Assembly (NCBI GenBank): GCA_036244855.1
Contig: BQKZ01000059.1
Span: forward strand, 45,000 to 108,999
Direction of reading: 5' to 3'
Origin: Temnopleurus reevesii
Lineage: Eukaryota > Echinodermata > Echinoidea > Temnopleuroida > Temnopleuridae
DNA: 64,000 bases
The notes under the pieces are model-generated. The model was given only the letters and a program-made list of their open reading frames with translations, made no database searches and was not told the origin of the DNA. The translations under genes and the position numbers were made by a program. Below are positions 12,641 to 26,429 of the stretch, piece after piece. Within the stretch, counting starts at the first letter, position 1; each line of letters starts with the position of its first letter.

Positions 12641-13746
12641 AGAAATTACTTTGATAACACAGAAGCAAGATGATAGATATGCGCACGAGTATCGATATTT
12701 TTGTATTTATTTTATTTGTGCATTCCGGGCATTTTTATCCTTAGTTTCCCCTGTTAATAGTTTTGATTTTAATAACTACTTTGATCTCTTGAATAGAAGC
12801 CATACCTATATTAAAGATTGTACTCAACCTGATTCAGACAATTAAATATTATAATTATTACATACAATGAGTTCTTACAAGTAACAGCTCTCACTATACG
12901 CGCGAGAAAACAGGTGAATCCTTGAATTCTGTGAAGGTTGCTCTTTTCAAATTTTTAAACAACATTTAAATTTGTTTCCCTCCTAAATAGGGGACTGTAA
13001 TACAAAATTATTGTTCAAATCTTCTCTCACGTGTTTGATTCAATGGCCAGTTTTGGTCCCCGAAAATTGGTGTGAGAATATCAATCAGTAATGTGCTCCT
13101 GACCTACGGACTTCTGTTACTTCCGTATTTACGATGCTGTAATTCAATTTTGATTATCATATTGCTAGTTTGATAAATCAACAAACATCAAGTAATTTTC
13201 TTTGTTCGTTTGGAATGCACCAATAATTGACGGCAAGAACTAACACCCGCTTTTGAAGCGCAAGGTGTTACAATCGTTATATTTTCGCACCATCTTCAAA
13301 AGGGTGACAATGTTCATGGCCAAATGAACAGTTGACAGTAGAAGCACCAGAAATATAGGATTATATTGAATATTTATCTAATTGCAGCTGGAAATTATTT
13401 TCACATCACAAAGTCTTCTGTGACATTTAACAAGAAGGTGCTTATCAAGAATCAAAGTATTAAGAAATAAAATTCCAACTGGACGACTTTCCAGTTTTTA
13501 CCAAGTTGAACGTCCCTAAGATTTTGATTGACACTATACAAATCTCATGCAATTTCAACAGAACGTAGTAAATCTGGGAGAAGGTTTTCTAATTCTTTTT
13601 CATTCATAAGACAATTTAGTAGGTACGTGGTTTATATATATATATTTTTTACAATGAATGAGGAGATAATCTATTTCCTTGAAATCTACTGGAAAAAAAA
13701 AATGCAGTGCATTTCTGTATTCGTAATGGAATCGTATCAGTTTCAC
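12641..13746. other. No gene; one small hairpin
   Basis: The only structure noted is an imperfect 30-bp stem-loop at 13241-13270, TAACACC...GGTGTTA with inner CGCTT/AAGCG. Confidence 0.4.
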
Positions 13747-14142
13747 TAAGGCGAATTCAATTGCGATTATTTACGATTAACAAATTGCAATGATTCGTAA
13801 ATATTTGATGAGTTTTGCTATTCGTAAGGCACTCATAAAGCTTTACGAGTCTCTTGAACATGGTGAAAAGTTACAAACTTCATTATTTGACTTTTGAAAA
13901 TATGAACAAGTCGATACGAAGTGTTGCGAATCCTTGCGATTGCCACAATAAATCGTTTACATAACAAATTTGCAATGATTTGCAATGAAATTTCTTAATA
14001 ATTCGCCGGCTGATTTTTTCAAACCTGAACATGTTGATACGAATGCTCATTACGAAAGTCATTACAAATTGTTTGCAAATACGTCATGATAATATTATAA
14101 ATCGCGATAGTTTGCAACGAAAATCGTAAATAGTTTGCCTAA
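13747..14142. mobile_element. Candidate non-autonomous DNA element with imperfect TIRs
   Basis: The left end (TAAGGCGAATTC... ATTATTTACGATT) and the reverse complement of the right end (TTAGGCAAACTATTTACGATT) match with a gap. The interior contains two diverged copies of a segment starting GAACAAGTCGATACGAA / GAACATGTTGATACGAA and repeated TTTGCAATGA-like motifs. No transposase and no clear target-site duplication. Boundaries rest on the TIR match alone. Confidence 0.45.
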
Positions 14143-17100
14143 ATACAACTGGGGTTAAATACAATTGTGATATATGCACGTTATGATGTTTCATGCTACG
14201 ATGAATTCGATGGATATAACTAATCATATGTATAACGATTTCCCCTAGAGATAAGGAGATAAGATTTGCAATCTGATCGATGATGAGGCGCGTATCATTT
14301 ATCTAAATATCTTTTTATTACTATTTTTCTCTACTCATAATGGATTGTAGGTGCTTCAGATAAACGGAAATCTTCCCTTTTTACCCCTTCCTGTAAGTGG
14401 CTGTAAATGACGACCCTATGAACGGGATATGAAGCCCAAGGTGCTACGACCATTCATCATTATATCCATTACCGTCATCACTTCCGTAAAGGCTTAAAAC
14501 ACAATTAAACAGACTGGCTCCACGCCTGATGCCATGATCGATTGAGCTCTCGTAAATATGAAGAAATATGAGATATTAATGCGCTCTGCTGGTGAGCCAA
14601 CCCAAAGTCAGATTTAGTGTCGGGGAAATAATGGATTGTTATGAAATGTAAATTAAAATAATGAATACTCAATTTATTGTTTTAGGAAGAGAATTAAAGT
14701 TACCAAGGACGTGCAGATAAATCATGCAGTTGGAACTTTAATTGGAACTGACAGATGATGGTATAAGTTCAAAAGTCATAATTCTTAAGGAAACTCTCAC
14801 ACTATATGCCAATCTTAGATTGTATTATAATTTTATAATTGAGGGGAATTTTTAGGGAGTGTGATGTTAATATTTGGTAGGTGTGATATATGTCTTAATA
14901 CAGAAAGTGAAAACTATTCAATCATCTCGTTACAAATAGATACATTTACGCTTAATTGGAAATTAATTCATTTAGAAATAGGTTTATCACACGTCGCACA
15001 AGACATGAATGACTCCTTGTACCTCAAATATATCAATATAAATGAAGCCATTAAAGTTGCACGTGGTTTATTTTCAAGATGGATCAATGTTTTAAAACAT
15101 TTCATAATCAAACAAGAGCCTGGAATCATATGTCTTTTTTTATATTTAATATTCCCGAATCATTTGCTTGTTGACGAACGATTCCATGAAAAATCAAAAC
15201 TTTTATGAAGCGTTAATGCAACCGAAATTCTAAGAAAATAATATTAATGACGAATAATATAATAATATTGCTTTCTCAGGAATTTGTATGTTGTATATTG
15301 CTTACAAATATGTTAGTACTGACATCTGGTAGATATGATACAAATATCATGTATCTTAGATAATGAAATAAACCCTTTTTGTTTCATATCATGAACAGAA
15401 TTATGTGTAGAATAACGTTAATATGTTCTCCTTTCCCTCTTTTCGAACCCCGCCTAACGATAGATCCGATACATAAACGCGTGGCTACACAAATCTTGAA
15501 AAACAGGGAAAAAACACTCAGCCGACCTACGATACCGAAAGATGACGTTTCACTATCGATAATCGATAAACTCGCGGGCGCGGGAAAGATTCCTACACCA
15601 CGAATTAGTGAACTCCTGTTACCAATTCTTATTGCCATGTAGATTCCTCTGTAAAGTATACGACTTAGAAAGCTAAAATCTCTCCCTCTGACACACACTC
15701 TCCTAAAATGTAGCCCGATGCAGCTCACTAAGTGCCGATCATTTCTTCTTTTTTTTCATCCTTCTTCGTGGTATTTTCCTCTTTGAAATTGATCTGGATT
15801 TTGGTCCATCGGTTGGAAATTCATTTCACACCTGATAGGCCGGTTTGGGGTTTGCAGTAAGTGGGTGGGAAACGGAAAGTGTGTTTTATATACGCCCTGG
15901 ATATGAAAGGTTGACAAATTCAGGCCGTTTTGATAAATTCATGTGTGGATGAAAAATAGTAGAATGGGCCGTAAACATACATGCACATTCATACGTTCTT
16001 ATATCAAACGCATAACCTCCTAAACATCATCCAACCTCCCATAAGACACATCCACCCACACACCCACCCCATCGTCACACATGCAAAACCTACGTAAACG
16101 CACACCTAATTACGCATAAACTAACACGAATGTACACATTTCAGATTAATCTGCAACCTTTTAAAATCCCCCAAAAGGGAAAACAAAAACGATATCATAT
16201 AATATACAAGTCTTTACCATGCAATATAGCAGCGGGAAATAATTTACAAGCAGATAAAATGTTGGATCATCGCAAATGTAACCTAAGTCATGGAAGAAAT
16301 ATTCAATTTATGTTTTAATGGGAAACGTTGACCTTTATAGTCAGAATATAAAAATTCACGGGCAGAATATCATTCTGCCACAGGATCAACGTCAGCGCGG
16401 GAAATAAAATTGAATATTGTGAGTATATATCCATTCGACAAATCGTCCGCATTTTCACGATATAGCCAAAGGATAAGGTTGCATGAAACCAGTTACAATA
16501 TCATTGAAACGTTTTCTTCTGTAAGATAGACAAGCATTTCAATAGTATGGCCTTTTAATTGTTGCTATGTCGGGAGTTTCATTGTCTTTGCGTACCTCCC
16601 GTCACTTCGTGAAAACACGAATAAACTTTTGTGTCACATACTGTCACTCTCATTTGAAACGCCACTCCGAACCTGTTTCTATTTCCCAAGAAAACTCTAA
16701 CTTTATTCTTAAACATGATATTCGATATTTCTTTACATCGTGAGCGAAAAAGTCAAGGGATATTATCTTCAAAGGCGTTAGTTCAGTGTATTTTTTTCTC
16801 ATTTTCATTTCACAATTCAACTTTTAAATTAGGAAGGTTCACAATTCACACATAAAAAGGTCGGTGCTTTTATTTGGAATTTAAACCAACAACTCCTAAT
16901 TAGTCTTAAAAGAGATATCCCTAGATCGCTCGATTTAGAAAAAATTCATGTTTTCTAACGACAAACATAATACATCAACTGGTTAGAAGATCAATTATGA
17001 TCTGAAAAAATGTCAAAATCTGGTAAACTGATATCTTATCAGTTTTCGAAATAATTGAAACTTGGTTTTGTCATGTTTACAACTCAGGAAAATCAAAGGT

Positions 17101-20100
17101 AAGACAATGCAGTTAACCATTCTCAAACCCTCAACATAGCTGATTATAGCTGATTTGAAATAATGATCACGTGAACTATTTTAAATGTCGGTGAACTCTT
17201 CAACAAGAACGTGAAAAGTTCAGGTCATGTCTTCACTTTTGAAGTAATCGGGTCATCTCTGGGGATCAAACAATTTCAATAGCAATGGCGTCAACTGATA
17301 TTAAATTCAGAATGTTTCTTTTCTTAAAGTATTTGTCTTTTCCCTTGAGTATTAACCTACCCCATCCTCGTTCCCTTTAGATTCTAAGCAGAGAAGACAT
17401 GTGATACATACACAAACCATCCCCTGATATCAAATAACATGGCAACATTATAACCTTTGGTCGGTTTACTACCCTCAAATCGTTGCCTTCAATTTCAAAT
17501 CTCTCCTCGTTTCCCATATAATTGTAATAAATCTCCAGCTAGTTTTCGCGCCGTTCTGGAGGTGCAAATAAAGAATCTAATGTGCGTTTATTCGCTTCAA
17601 AAACGCATTACCATCAAGCAATTTTATTAAATGAGGAAAAGGATAAAGTCAGAATCGAGGCATCTGTGCATGGGAATCATATATACAAGACTGTGTATAG
17701 ATCCGGGTTTTTTTTCTTCAAACTACAGAAATAAATTATACATTGTCAAAACTTGGTATTGACCTCATTAGCTGTGTTTTGGACACACAATTGTTAACTA
17801 TAATGTGATGATAGACTAGGTCAGCCGAATAATTTTGCACCAATTTACGTCGCAAAATTATGGGTAGAAGTTGTATGCATTTGAGAGATATATAGGTCTC
17901 CATACATCAAATTATTGAATTTGTAAGCACCTAATTAACTTTGATTGCCGTGTGCGATTCAAGTGGAGTTACGCTTAATTTTGACTTTTGATCTGGAAAA
18001 GTACAATTTTCATCTGTTCTCTTTCCTTTGTATATTTCCGTCCGTGTTCTTTACCTTTCCCTGCTATTTTCACCTTGAAATGTTGAATAAATGATGCTGA
18101 GCGTGATGGTGAAAAGCAAAATGATAATTAACCGCGTTTACATTCTTAAAAGATCATAAAAACAACAAAGAGATTTCCATTGGCAGCCGCTATCTTGTAA
18201 AAACAAATATTCTTCCTCAGTTTTTTCTCATTTCCGTTGACCTTTTACAATACCGATTACTTTTTGACCCTTCGGGTGCTATTATTAAATAAAACCAAGG
18301 GACAGGGGGAAACGAATCAAGAATGAAATAATAGAGAGGGATAGAAATCGGAGGTTGGGGTTATGATAGGAAGATTTGGTCGAATGATAATGATGTTGGT
18401 CTTATCCCTTCTTCCGATGGACCAATACACAGAGTAAGCTCGATCACACAGGCCTCAGCACGCACACCGATTTCGGGAAATCGAACGGTTTGTGATCGAT
18501 ATCATGGGTAAAGGACCTGTCGTCTGCTTAAATCCATATGCCCATTTTTCAGACATGTGCTATGTGCCATGTCAGGCCCCGCCATGTGAGCAGTTGGTTC
18601 AAGAGAAGTGGACAATTTGATTGCCTATTTTTCTTTTTTTTCTTTTTTTAATTTGAAATACGAATACAATTATAGACGCATATCAAACTGATTATGGGCA
18701 TTATGGCTATATTTAAGATGAAAAGTTGTTTTTAATGAAATATATTATAAAAGAGGAAAAGGTCTCAACATGGATTTAGTTGCTTTTTGCACAAAATCCA
18801 TATTTTTGCAACGATAGTATTTCCTCAGAATATATATAATTTACACTTTCAAAATATTCTATGCTTTTTCTTTTTAGATATAAAAACCCATTAAAAATCA
18901 TAACCATCTGATTTATCAATGTTAGTAGATTTCCCATCATCTTTGATATAAAGCATATCGTTGACGCGATCAATCATAAAAGGCATGGCATTAGATGATA
19001 GATTATATTTATATTGAACATATTCTATTTCATGCCCCTCGTATTCACAACATTCTATTTAAATCAGAATAGATTCTATTCATTTTCAACAAATTTATTT
19101 AGAACAGTTATCAGTTGATTACGATAATTAGCCTATTCCCGTTAAAGGGTCTCCTTAAAGAGAAAAGGAACAATGGCAATTACATCGTCATACAAGCAAT
19201 TTGACTATAACTGTATAAGGGGAACGGAACGCACCTTAAGGGGAAATGGCAGTAGGTCATAACAATATATATAATTTTATAGTAATGACTAATATAAAAT
19301 TATCATAATGGAAATAAAGATTAATGAAAAATAATAGTAAGATAACAAATACACAATGAAGAAAAGGAGCACAGGAGAACAAAGGAAATTTGAGATGAGT
19401 AATGAAAAGTCATGATTCATTGCATTTATGAAGAATGGGCATTAGGATTCAATTCTGTTGGAGTTTGTAAACTCATATTAAGCGGCCTGGCAAATGACTC
19501 TGCGCAATATGTGTAGTTTAAGGATTATAGTAACCCTTTATATTTTTGGCCTCGTGAACTTGATAATTGATTATTCATTTAAACCGAAGATAGAAGAATG
19601 TCATCCCTAGGCTCATATTGTAGAATATTTTGACTGACGTACTATACAATCATCAATGATGAATATTTCCAACTCTATGGAAAGCGGTTTTTGCACTTTT
19701 GATCATTTAACGCAATGACTAATTGAAACAGTTAGTCCCTGCACAAATTTTATGTGAATTACAGAATTCAGTAGTAAACGACTTAATTTTAAAGTCTATT
19801 AAAGTCCATCTTCCTAAATACAATATTCGGAAATACATACTGAGATTGTATTTCTTTTTCATCTTGCTAATTGTGTATTGTCAATTTGATGTAGTAAAGA
19901 TGATAGCATTGTTCGGTGAAAAACAATGCTCATCAAACCGGTCTGGAAGGAATACAGCCCTAAAGCTTCAACCGAGTATTGTTCATTTACAAATCTATAT
20001 GCCCGTTTCGGATTGATTTGCCCGGGGGTGGAATACATTTCATAGCTATGTGGTTTGATGACAGTTCGGACATGAAACAGTAGAAGACGATCAAAATGAA

Positions 20101-20840
20101 GATAAAACCGTCAAATAAAGGACAGCACAGTGCGCTATCTATCTTGTCTGTCTATCTATATATCTTTGAACATAACAGAAAAGTAACTCCCCCATTGTAA
20201 AAAAAAAAGTAATATTTTTAACAGAGGAATGTCCAATGATACAATGTACATGTGATGTTTGTCAATTACTGACTAGCGTTACGTTAAAATCAGCCTGGTA
20301 TAATAAATATCGTTTATGGAACTCTTATAAAAGGGAAAAGTGCACTTTTAAAAAGTTTCGTGCCAATAATAAAATAGATAAATATGTGCAATCAAAATGT
20401 TATTTTGTTTTGGAAATATTCTTTAGACTCTCATCAACATAACGATTTTGAATTCGTGGATGGATATTCTTTTAATGACTAATTTGTTTGAACCTCTATA
20501 TTTCTGGTTAAAATCAAAAGAGTCTAATCACTAGTGTTAAAGAAAAAAAAGCGCTTATAAAGAGAATTTTCTGCTCAATTTACATTCCACACGGGAAATG
20601 GGATCCGTGTGACGTTTTGAAAAGTAATATTTTCGATTTGGAACCTGTTCAGTCCTTTCACACAACGTCTAGCAAAGTAGTTGATGACAATTACCTGTAA
20701 ATTTTGTTACTGGACCTCCATGCGTTAGAATGTTATGACTCTTTACAAAGGGGTGGGGTTTACCTTTGTGATGTGTTTAAATGTTAAATGTCTTTGTGTT
20801 CATACAATCCATGTTTATGGCAACAACAGCAACAACTCAA
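14143..20840. other. Long span without recognisable genes or repeats
   Basis: About 6.7 kb of AT-rich DNA. The longest ORFs (115 codons at 14861-15208, 114 codons on the minus strand at 15384-15728) show no domain I recognise and no splice or promoter context. It may be intron, intergenic DNA or very old repeats that cannot be recognised by eye. Confidence 0.4.
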
Positions 20841-20842
20841 AG

Positions 20843-20992
20843 ACACACACACACACACACACCTACACACACACACCTACACACACACACATTCTCTGCC
20901 CCTCTCTCTTTCTCTTTCTCTGCCCCTCTCTCTTTCTCTCTCTTTTCATCTCTCTCTCTCTCCCTCTCTCTCTCCTCCCTTCATGTTTCCAT
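20843..20992 (+). repeat. CA microsatellite followed by CT-rich tract
   Basis: An interrupted (CA)n run at about 20843-20891 passes into CT-rich DNA at about 20894-20985. ORFs in all three plus frames are translations of the repeat. Confidence 0.95.
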
Positions 20993-21314
20993 CTTCATCA
21001 TCATTTTGTTTGAATCAAGAAATACTTTTCAGGGACAACTCGCGCATTTTTCCATCTTCCATGTCCATTTTCCAATCCTTCTTTTTTTCATCCTCCCCGG
21101 CCCTTTTTCGTTGACCCATGGGGTTACGTGTTACCGTGCTATATTAAACTTCGGACAGACAAACCGGGTATATCCACAACCCTCTTACTCTGTGTGCTCT
21201 CAATCGATTCCTGTTGTGCGTGCTTGTCTCATATGACGCGCTCTATGCTTCTAAGACGGGATAGATCAAAGGAAATGTTATTCACTGGCGTATCCACCAA
21301 AATACAATTCCGGT

Positions 21315-21317
<3 letters not shown>

Positions 21318-21365
<48 letters not shown>

Positions 21366-21369
21366 TTCT
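21318..21369 (+). repeat. CT microsatellite
   Basis: (CT)n run with minor interruptions near its 3' end. Confidence 0.95.
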
Positions 21370-21411
21370 TGGTTGAGTAAAATCAATCCAGCATGTAATG
21401 GGACTGACCAT

Positions 21412-21541
21412 TATACACTTCAACGACAAGGGTGTTAAATCTAAAAACAGTTTCGAGCGTGAATCCGTCCATATTACAAAAGTGTAAATAACACCGGCCC
21501 ATGTACGCGTTAAAGCCTTGGTGTTAAATTCAACACCGATG
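21412..21541. mobile_element. Possible diverged relative of the 4766-4920 MITE
   Basis: GGTGTTAAATTCAACACC at 21520-21537 differs by one base from the palindrome inside the arms of the 4766-4920 element. GGGTGTTAAATCT lies about 90 bp upstream. No terminal CACTGCAAAAA repeat is seen, so the assignment is weak. Confidence 0.3.
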
Positions 21542-22030
21542 AACCTCACTCATCCAATCCCAGATGATGTGTAAAATGCCAATACATGTACAATAAAAAA
21601 AAAAACTCACCTAAAACGTTGTATTTATTACGATCGGGAACTGTTTCCTCACAAACTATCTGTAGTAGATATGAAAACAGTACATTTAGATTGCTGGCTT
21701 ATTCTAAACTTTTACAGTATCAAAAGACAGAAGACACTGAATAATAATATGTTTTGGGTTTTTTCCATCGCCAAATCATCTCAAAACTGGTTTAAATTAA
21801 TATCTTTGATATCTTTTTAAACTGAGAACATATTAAAGTATGAATAAGCATTCACTCTCCAAAACGAGTAAAAATAGAAAAGCGCTCCAAAAGCACATGG
21901 GTTTGCTCCAGGAGAACGTTCACACTCTACTGGCCGAAACTCCACACAGAGGATTTTTCTGCGCATGGCACAGTGCTGAATAAAGTGTCTGGCCGCACGC
22001 TTATAGACATGTTGAATCTTAAAACATACA

Positions 22031-22201
22031 GGGAGGTGTTTCACCAAGATAAGAAAGACTTTAATAACGACTTTAAGTTCGACTGGTACCAGTTCTTGTG
22101 CTGAATGTGCGTAATAGTGTGAACAATTACGCGCAAGAACTGGTACCAGTCGAACGTAAAGTCATTCTTAAAGTCTTTCTTATCTTGGTGAAACACCTCC
22201 C
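22031..22201. mobile_element. Foldback MITE, TIR GGGAGGTGTTTCACCAAG, copy 1
   Basis: A 171-bp element with 68-bp inverted arms (22031-22098 and 22134-22201). The outer 34 bp are identical, with only three mismatches in the rest. Arms include AAGATAAGAAAGACTTTAA and the palindromic ACTGGTACCAGT. The central loop of about 35 bp is not paired. A second, more decayed copy is at 35252-35426. No ORF inside. No target-site duplication found. Confidence 0.92.
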
Positions 22202-23560
22202 AGGATTGATAAAGCAATATATTTCAGGTGATTCCTGTTTAGCCAATGTATAGAATAATAGACATTGCGTCGGCTGAATCAGCAAAATTTTATTTTGATT
22301 CTCGAAAGTATCAGTCATTGTATTTAAGCTTGCATTCTCACAACCATATCTTCAGTAGATATGAATATATCACGTGCAATCAATATTCGAATAAAGATAA
22401 CATTTGCGATGTTCGCTATGAGATATTCTTTAATCAAATGAATAAATTGAAGTTATAAATATGGATTAAAGAATGTATTTTGATGTCAATATTAAGTATA
22501 AGAATAAAGTGTAATTTAAAGGAATTAAAAACATGTTTATGTTCAACAGGAAAAGAATATCTATTTAGTTGATAGCAACCACATTCGATTTTGTTAATTA
22601 TATTCTTTCAACCGATCAACCTTCTATACTTATTGGGATTTTTGTTTTAGCTATGAGATTAAGTTAATGAATTTGTCAACGTTCGTTAATATTTGTTTGC
22701 TAGAATTGGAAAATATATATATCTCCGAAGCCTGTAGCACTTCGTATTTCAAATTAGTGATTAATGACTAGTGAATTTCTAAAGTTCATTTTCATTCATC
22801 ATTTTACTATTAGAGTATGGTTTTCATCACGGTCAAAGCATCAAGGCTGAACATTTAAATATACTGTGGATAAAGCTCTATACTAAACAAAGTATATAAT
22901 GATTTTATCAGCGCTTCTGAACGTCTAATTTCAGAAACATAGCGAGAAAAGGGTGGCATTTGTTGATGCGAGAGATCAAACTTCCTAGAATTAGGTCAAA
23001 CTACATCTTTATACCTGCTTGTAATATCATTTCGACGTTATTTTACCGAAATTCTAAACAAAAACTATCTCCTTGTAGACAGACCTACGCTCGTATAATG
23101 TGAATTGCTGTGATTATGGGAGCTGAAGTCATTTAAAATCCATTAAATCGGTCCAAATAGACTCTTAAGAAAGACGTTTGGGTCATCATCGGACATCAAA
23201 AGAAGAACATTTAAAAGAATTACGTTGATTTTTCTCCTCTCTGATACTTATAAGCTCCCTGAATGCCTGGCCTAAAATTAGTCGAACCTGTCTTGCATAT
23301 AGAAGTGCGTTATTCATCAGAGATTTCATTTTTTAGGTTCATTGGCTTGCAGGTGTTGACCTTTTTTGTCTGATATAACTATATTTTAGTGAACTTGGAA
23401 CTGAATTGAATAAAGTTTTGAAATATATATTCCTTTAAAATTCTTTCAAATTTTTTTTATTCCTCCTTTACATCGTTTTTGTTTCTTCATAATGTCCTTT
23501 TTTGCTCTTCTTCTTCCTCCTCACTCACCTATATCTCCTTTGTTTCTGTTCTAAAGGGTA
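22202..23560. other. No recognisable feature
   Basis: AT-rich sequence with nothing supported. Confidence 0.4.
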
Positions 23561-23569
23561 ATGTAAGGA

Positions 23570-23814
23570 AGAAAGCCAAAGAGAAAGAGAGAAAGAGGAT
23601 GGAAATAAATAAATCATATACCGACATAGGAGAGAAAGAGAAAGAGAGAAACAGATATGGAGAGAGAAAGAAAGAGAGGGATGAGAGATAGATAGGGAGA
23701 GAGAGAGAGATGGGTGAGTGATAAATAGAAAGAGAGTTTGTGCGTGTGTGTGTGTGAGAGAGAGATGGGTGATTGATAGATAGATATAGTGTGTGCGTGT
23801 GTGTGTGTGTGTTT

Positions 23815-23872
<58 letters not shown>
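23570..23872 (+). repeat. GA-rich and GT microsatellite block
   Basis: Purine-rich GAAAGAGA-type sequence from about 23570, then (GT)n at about 23741-23755 and 23795-23811, then a long (GA)n run at about 23820-23872. The ORF at 23479-23691 is largely Glu/Lys/Arg from the repeat. Confidence 0.95.
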
Positions 23873-23875
<3 letters not shown>

Positions 23876-25590
23876 GATCACTGAATACGTTCAGAGCATA
23901 TTCTCATTTCTAAAATTCTGCAATGAAAACTACATGTACGTATTTTATTTTATACCAATTAAATTGCATCTTCAAGAGAAAACATGAAGAGGTTTGGTCT
24001 TAATATACATCTTCGATGGGGGTTTCCCGCTGGTCCCTGAGGGAAACAGTTTCTACGATATTCAACTTTTCTTATCCAATCGAGGCATAAGCAAAGAGTT
24101 ATATCAGATGTCATTTTAGGTACTATACTTTTGTAATCGCATATGACCGTTCATGATCATACATAATGGAATTGAATTCAATATGGGTTTTTGATCATAT
24201 TTCGATTTGCACACCATTGATTTTACCGCCTTGTGGAGATTAATACTATATCCTTTACATACCGTTCCTGGCTTTGCATAAGATACTGTGTAAAGTAAAG
24301 TTTTGATTTCGCTCTAGATTATTTAAAAAGACGTTCTCCATCATGTTTATTCAAGATCAATAATAATAATGTCGGATTTTTTTCTTGTATTTTCGGAGGA
24401 AAGCTAGAAACTGATCCCCACGGACGTCTCAGCATAGAATAGCACAACAATTCATACATACAATTTATTTCAATGCATATTCATCCAGGCAAAGAACTTG
24501 TCATAAGCTTATACCTATATGACACATTGTCACTAAACCTTAATCAATCAATCAATCAATCAATCAATCCATGCAAAGAAATGAATAGCTCGTTGTGTAC
24601 AATTGTTTTGTCTTTATTAACTGATTGACGTGCATATTCTCATTACCCAGGTTTGTATTTTTTTATTTTATGCTTTGAATTCGTTTTCTTACAAGCCCAG
24701 TTGAAGCGTTCACTAATTACATGTAAGCCATTCCGGATATAATAGCTGTAACCTCTCTGCATCTTTCTGAAACATTGGCTACCCTAATCGTTTACGGACG
24801 GTTCAGCATGTTCGAGAGCAACATTTCCGGGTCCAAGTTGAAACTTCCTGACTGCTTCGGCACGGTGACATGTCCTGAGGATATCATGAGGACATCAAGG
24901 GCTAATTTCCGCTATTGGTTTCCGTCTCTTCTGAAAAAAAAAACCAGGAACGAAAGTCCTGGACAAAGGCAGGATTTGTTACGACATAATTTAGTACCTC
25001 TAAGAACTTGGTATCAATGCGTATGTACCTCACGGCCTATTTCAGTAACTCCCTGCTTCTCAAGTTTGAGTGCCGCAAGATATAGAATTCAAGGAAACGG
25101 GAACTGAAGACCATATTGGATTTCGAAATCACGCCGATCCAATGGCCGGCAATATTTGAAATCAGTGCCCTTATTTTATCTTAAGAGAGCCGATAGAGAC
25201 GATTTTATACAGGAATAAGGAAGAAAGAAGCACTAATTAATTGAATAGTTTAGGAGAGAGTGAGATAAAGAAGTAGTTTATTTACCAAATTGTGCAGGTC
25301 AATCGATTTTTAACGCTGCACTTTTTGGACAAATTTTAAGTAGAATCTTGTCAAATCTTTGATGTCGTATGAATCAGTTGTATACATAAATCCTGGAGTG
25401 AAATCGTGTCCGCCTAGAACATAGCACTGATAATTATTCACCAAAAATGCAAAGTTGTAATGGTCTAACGCTATAAGACTGAGGGCAGAAATCTGGTGCA
25501 ATTCAGGCTAAAAACGCAAAGGTGAAATTCAGCCTTTCCCCTAAAGGGTATTTACTCACGCATGATATTTGTTATCAAAGTCTAATTGGT
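23873..25590. other. Mostly featureless; contains an (AATC)n microsatellite
   Basis: A (AATC)n run lies at about 24542-24569. The 110-codon ORF at 24775-25107 has no upstream ATG context or domain I recognise, and although less AT-rich than its surroundings it is not called as a gene. Confidence 0.4.
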
Positions 25591-25591
25591 C

Positions 25592-25639
25592 GTCACTCCC
25601 AGAGAGTATTAACATATGTTAATACTCTCTGGTCACTCC
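25592..25639. mobile_element. 32-bp perfect palindrome with 8-bp target-site duplication (minimal hAT-like remnant)
   Basis: Positions 25600-25631 are a perfect palindrome with half-site CAGAGAGTATTAACAT. It is flanked by the identical 8-mer GTCACTCC at 25592-25599 and 25632-25639. An 8-bp duplication and a terminus starting CAGAG are what hAT-superfamily transposons leave. What remains is two 16-bp terminal repeats back to back with no interior. Alternatives are a chance palindrome or a footprint from another superfamily, but the exact duplication makes chance less likely. Confidence 0.7.
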
Positions 25640-26425
25640 TCCCCTCCTGAGGTAGAATATCTAAAAGAATAATATAATGCCTGTAAAAAAAATTTACGTT
25701 TTCATTCAATAAACAAAAGTCTAAACATGCGTGCTATAGCATAGCTCGAAGCCCTTTAGCTAGAAAATGATTTTTTCTTTCATACGTTTTTTCTTCCGAA
25801 TACATTTTATGTTATGAAACAAAAGGAATGGTAATCATGATTTTGCGTCAATCACCTGATCTCACTTGTAATCCATCCAGGATAAATGTCATTGTAGTGA
25901 GTGTCCTGGGGGTAGATGTTTAATGTTTAATGGGAGAAGGGTGTATTCTGGCGATATATGTCCTTACTCCATACCCTTTGAGGTCATTATGCCTTGACGG
26001 AAATGCAACATTCCTAGTCGCTGCAGAGTACGTAAAATATGTCTAATAATTTTGAAGGTGTTCAAGTCAATTAAACTTAGTTAGAAATAACATTTTTCCT
26101 TCAAAAACAAAAGGAGTTAAGCTAGCAATTTACATTCTTAATTAAATTATAAGATTATTAGCACATATAGATTGATGAAAGAATAAACAAATTGAAGAAA
26201 AGGGGTGCAGATTTGGAAGCAGAGCTTGTTTGAAGTAGGAAAATGTTATGATGAAACGAATGTTAAATTTTTGGAAGAGTATTCAACCCTTGACATGTTG
26301 GTATCCCTTTCAATCGGACCCATAACTGAACATCAAGTGATAACCTGGCAAGTGAAAAAATTCCTTTAGGCCAAGTGGCTGGGTGAACACCAAAACATCC
26401 TTCTAAAAGAGCTTAAAATAAAATA
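25640..26425. other. No recognisable feature
   Basis: Nothing supported. Confidence 0.4.
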
Positions 26426-26429
26426 TTGG

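Noticed and set aside
13241..13270. Stem-loop that might be a regulatory RNA element
   Set aside because: Imperfect 30-bp hairpin with no gene or conserved motif next to it; expected by chance at this scale.
14861..15208. 115-codon plus-strand ORF
   Set aside because: AT-rich composition with no family resemblance or gene context.
20781..21236. 151-codon plus-strand ORF, rich in Thr/His then Ser/Leu
   Set aside because: Translation of CA and CT microsatellites; neighbouring frames are equally open.
24542..24569. CRISPR-like regular repetition
   Set aside because: It is an (AATC)n microsatellite. No spacer-repeat structure exists anywhere in the window, and the DNA is eukaryotic.
24775..25107. 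110-codon ORF in a less AT-rich stretch
   Set aside because: Opens with a non-ATG codon, no domain recognised and no splice-site pair that would make it an exon.
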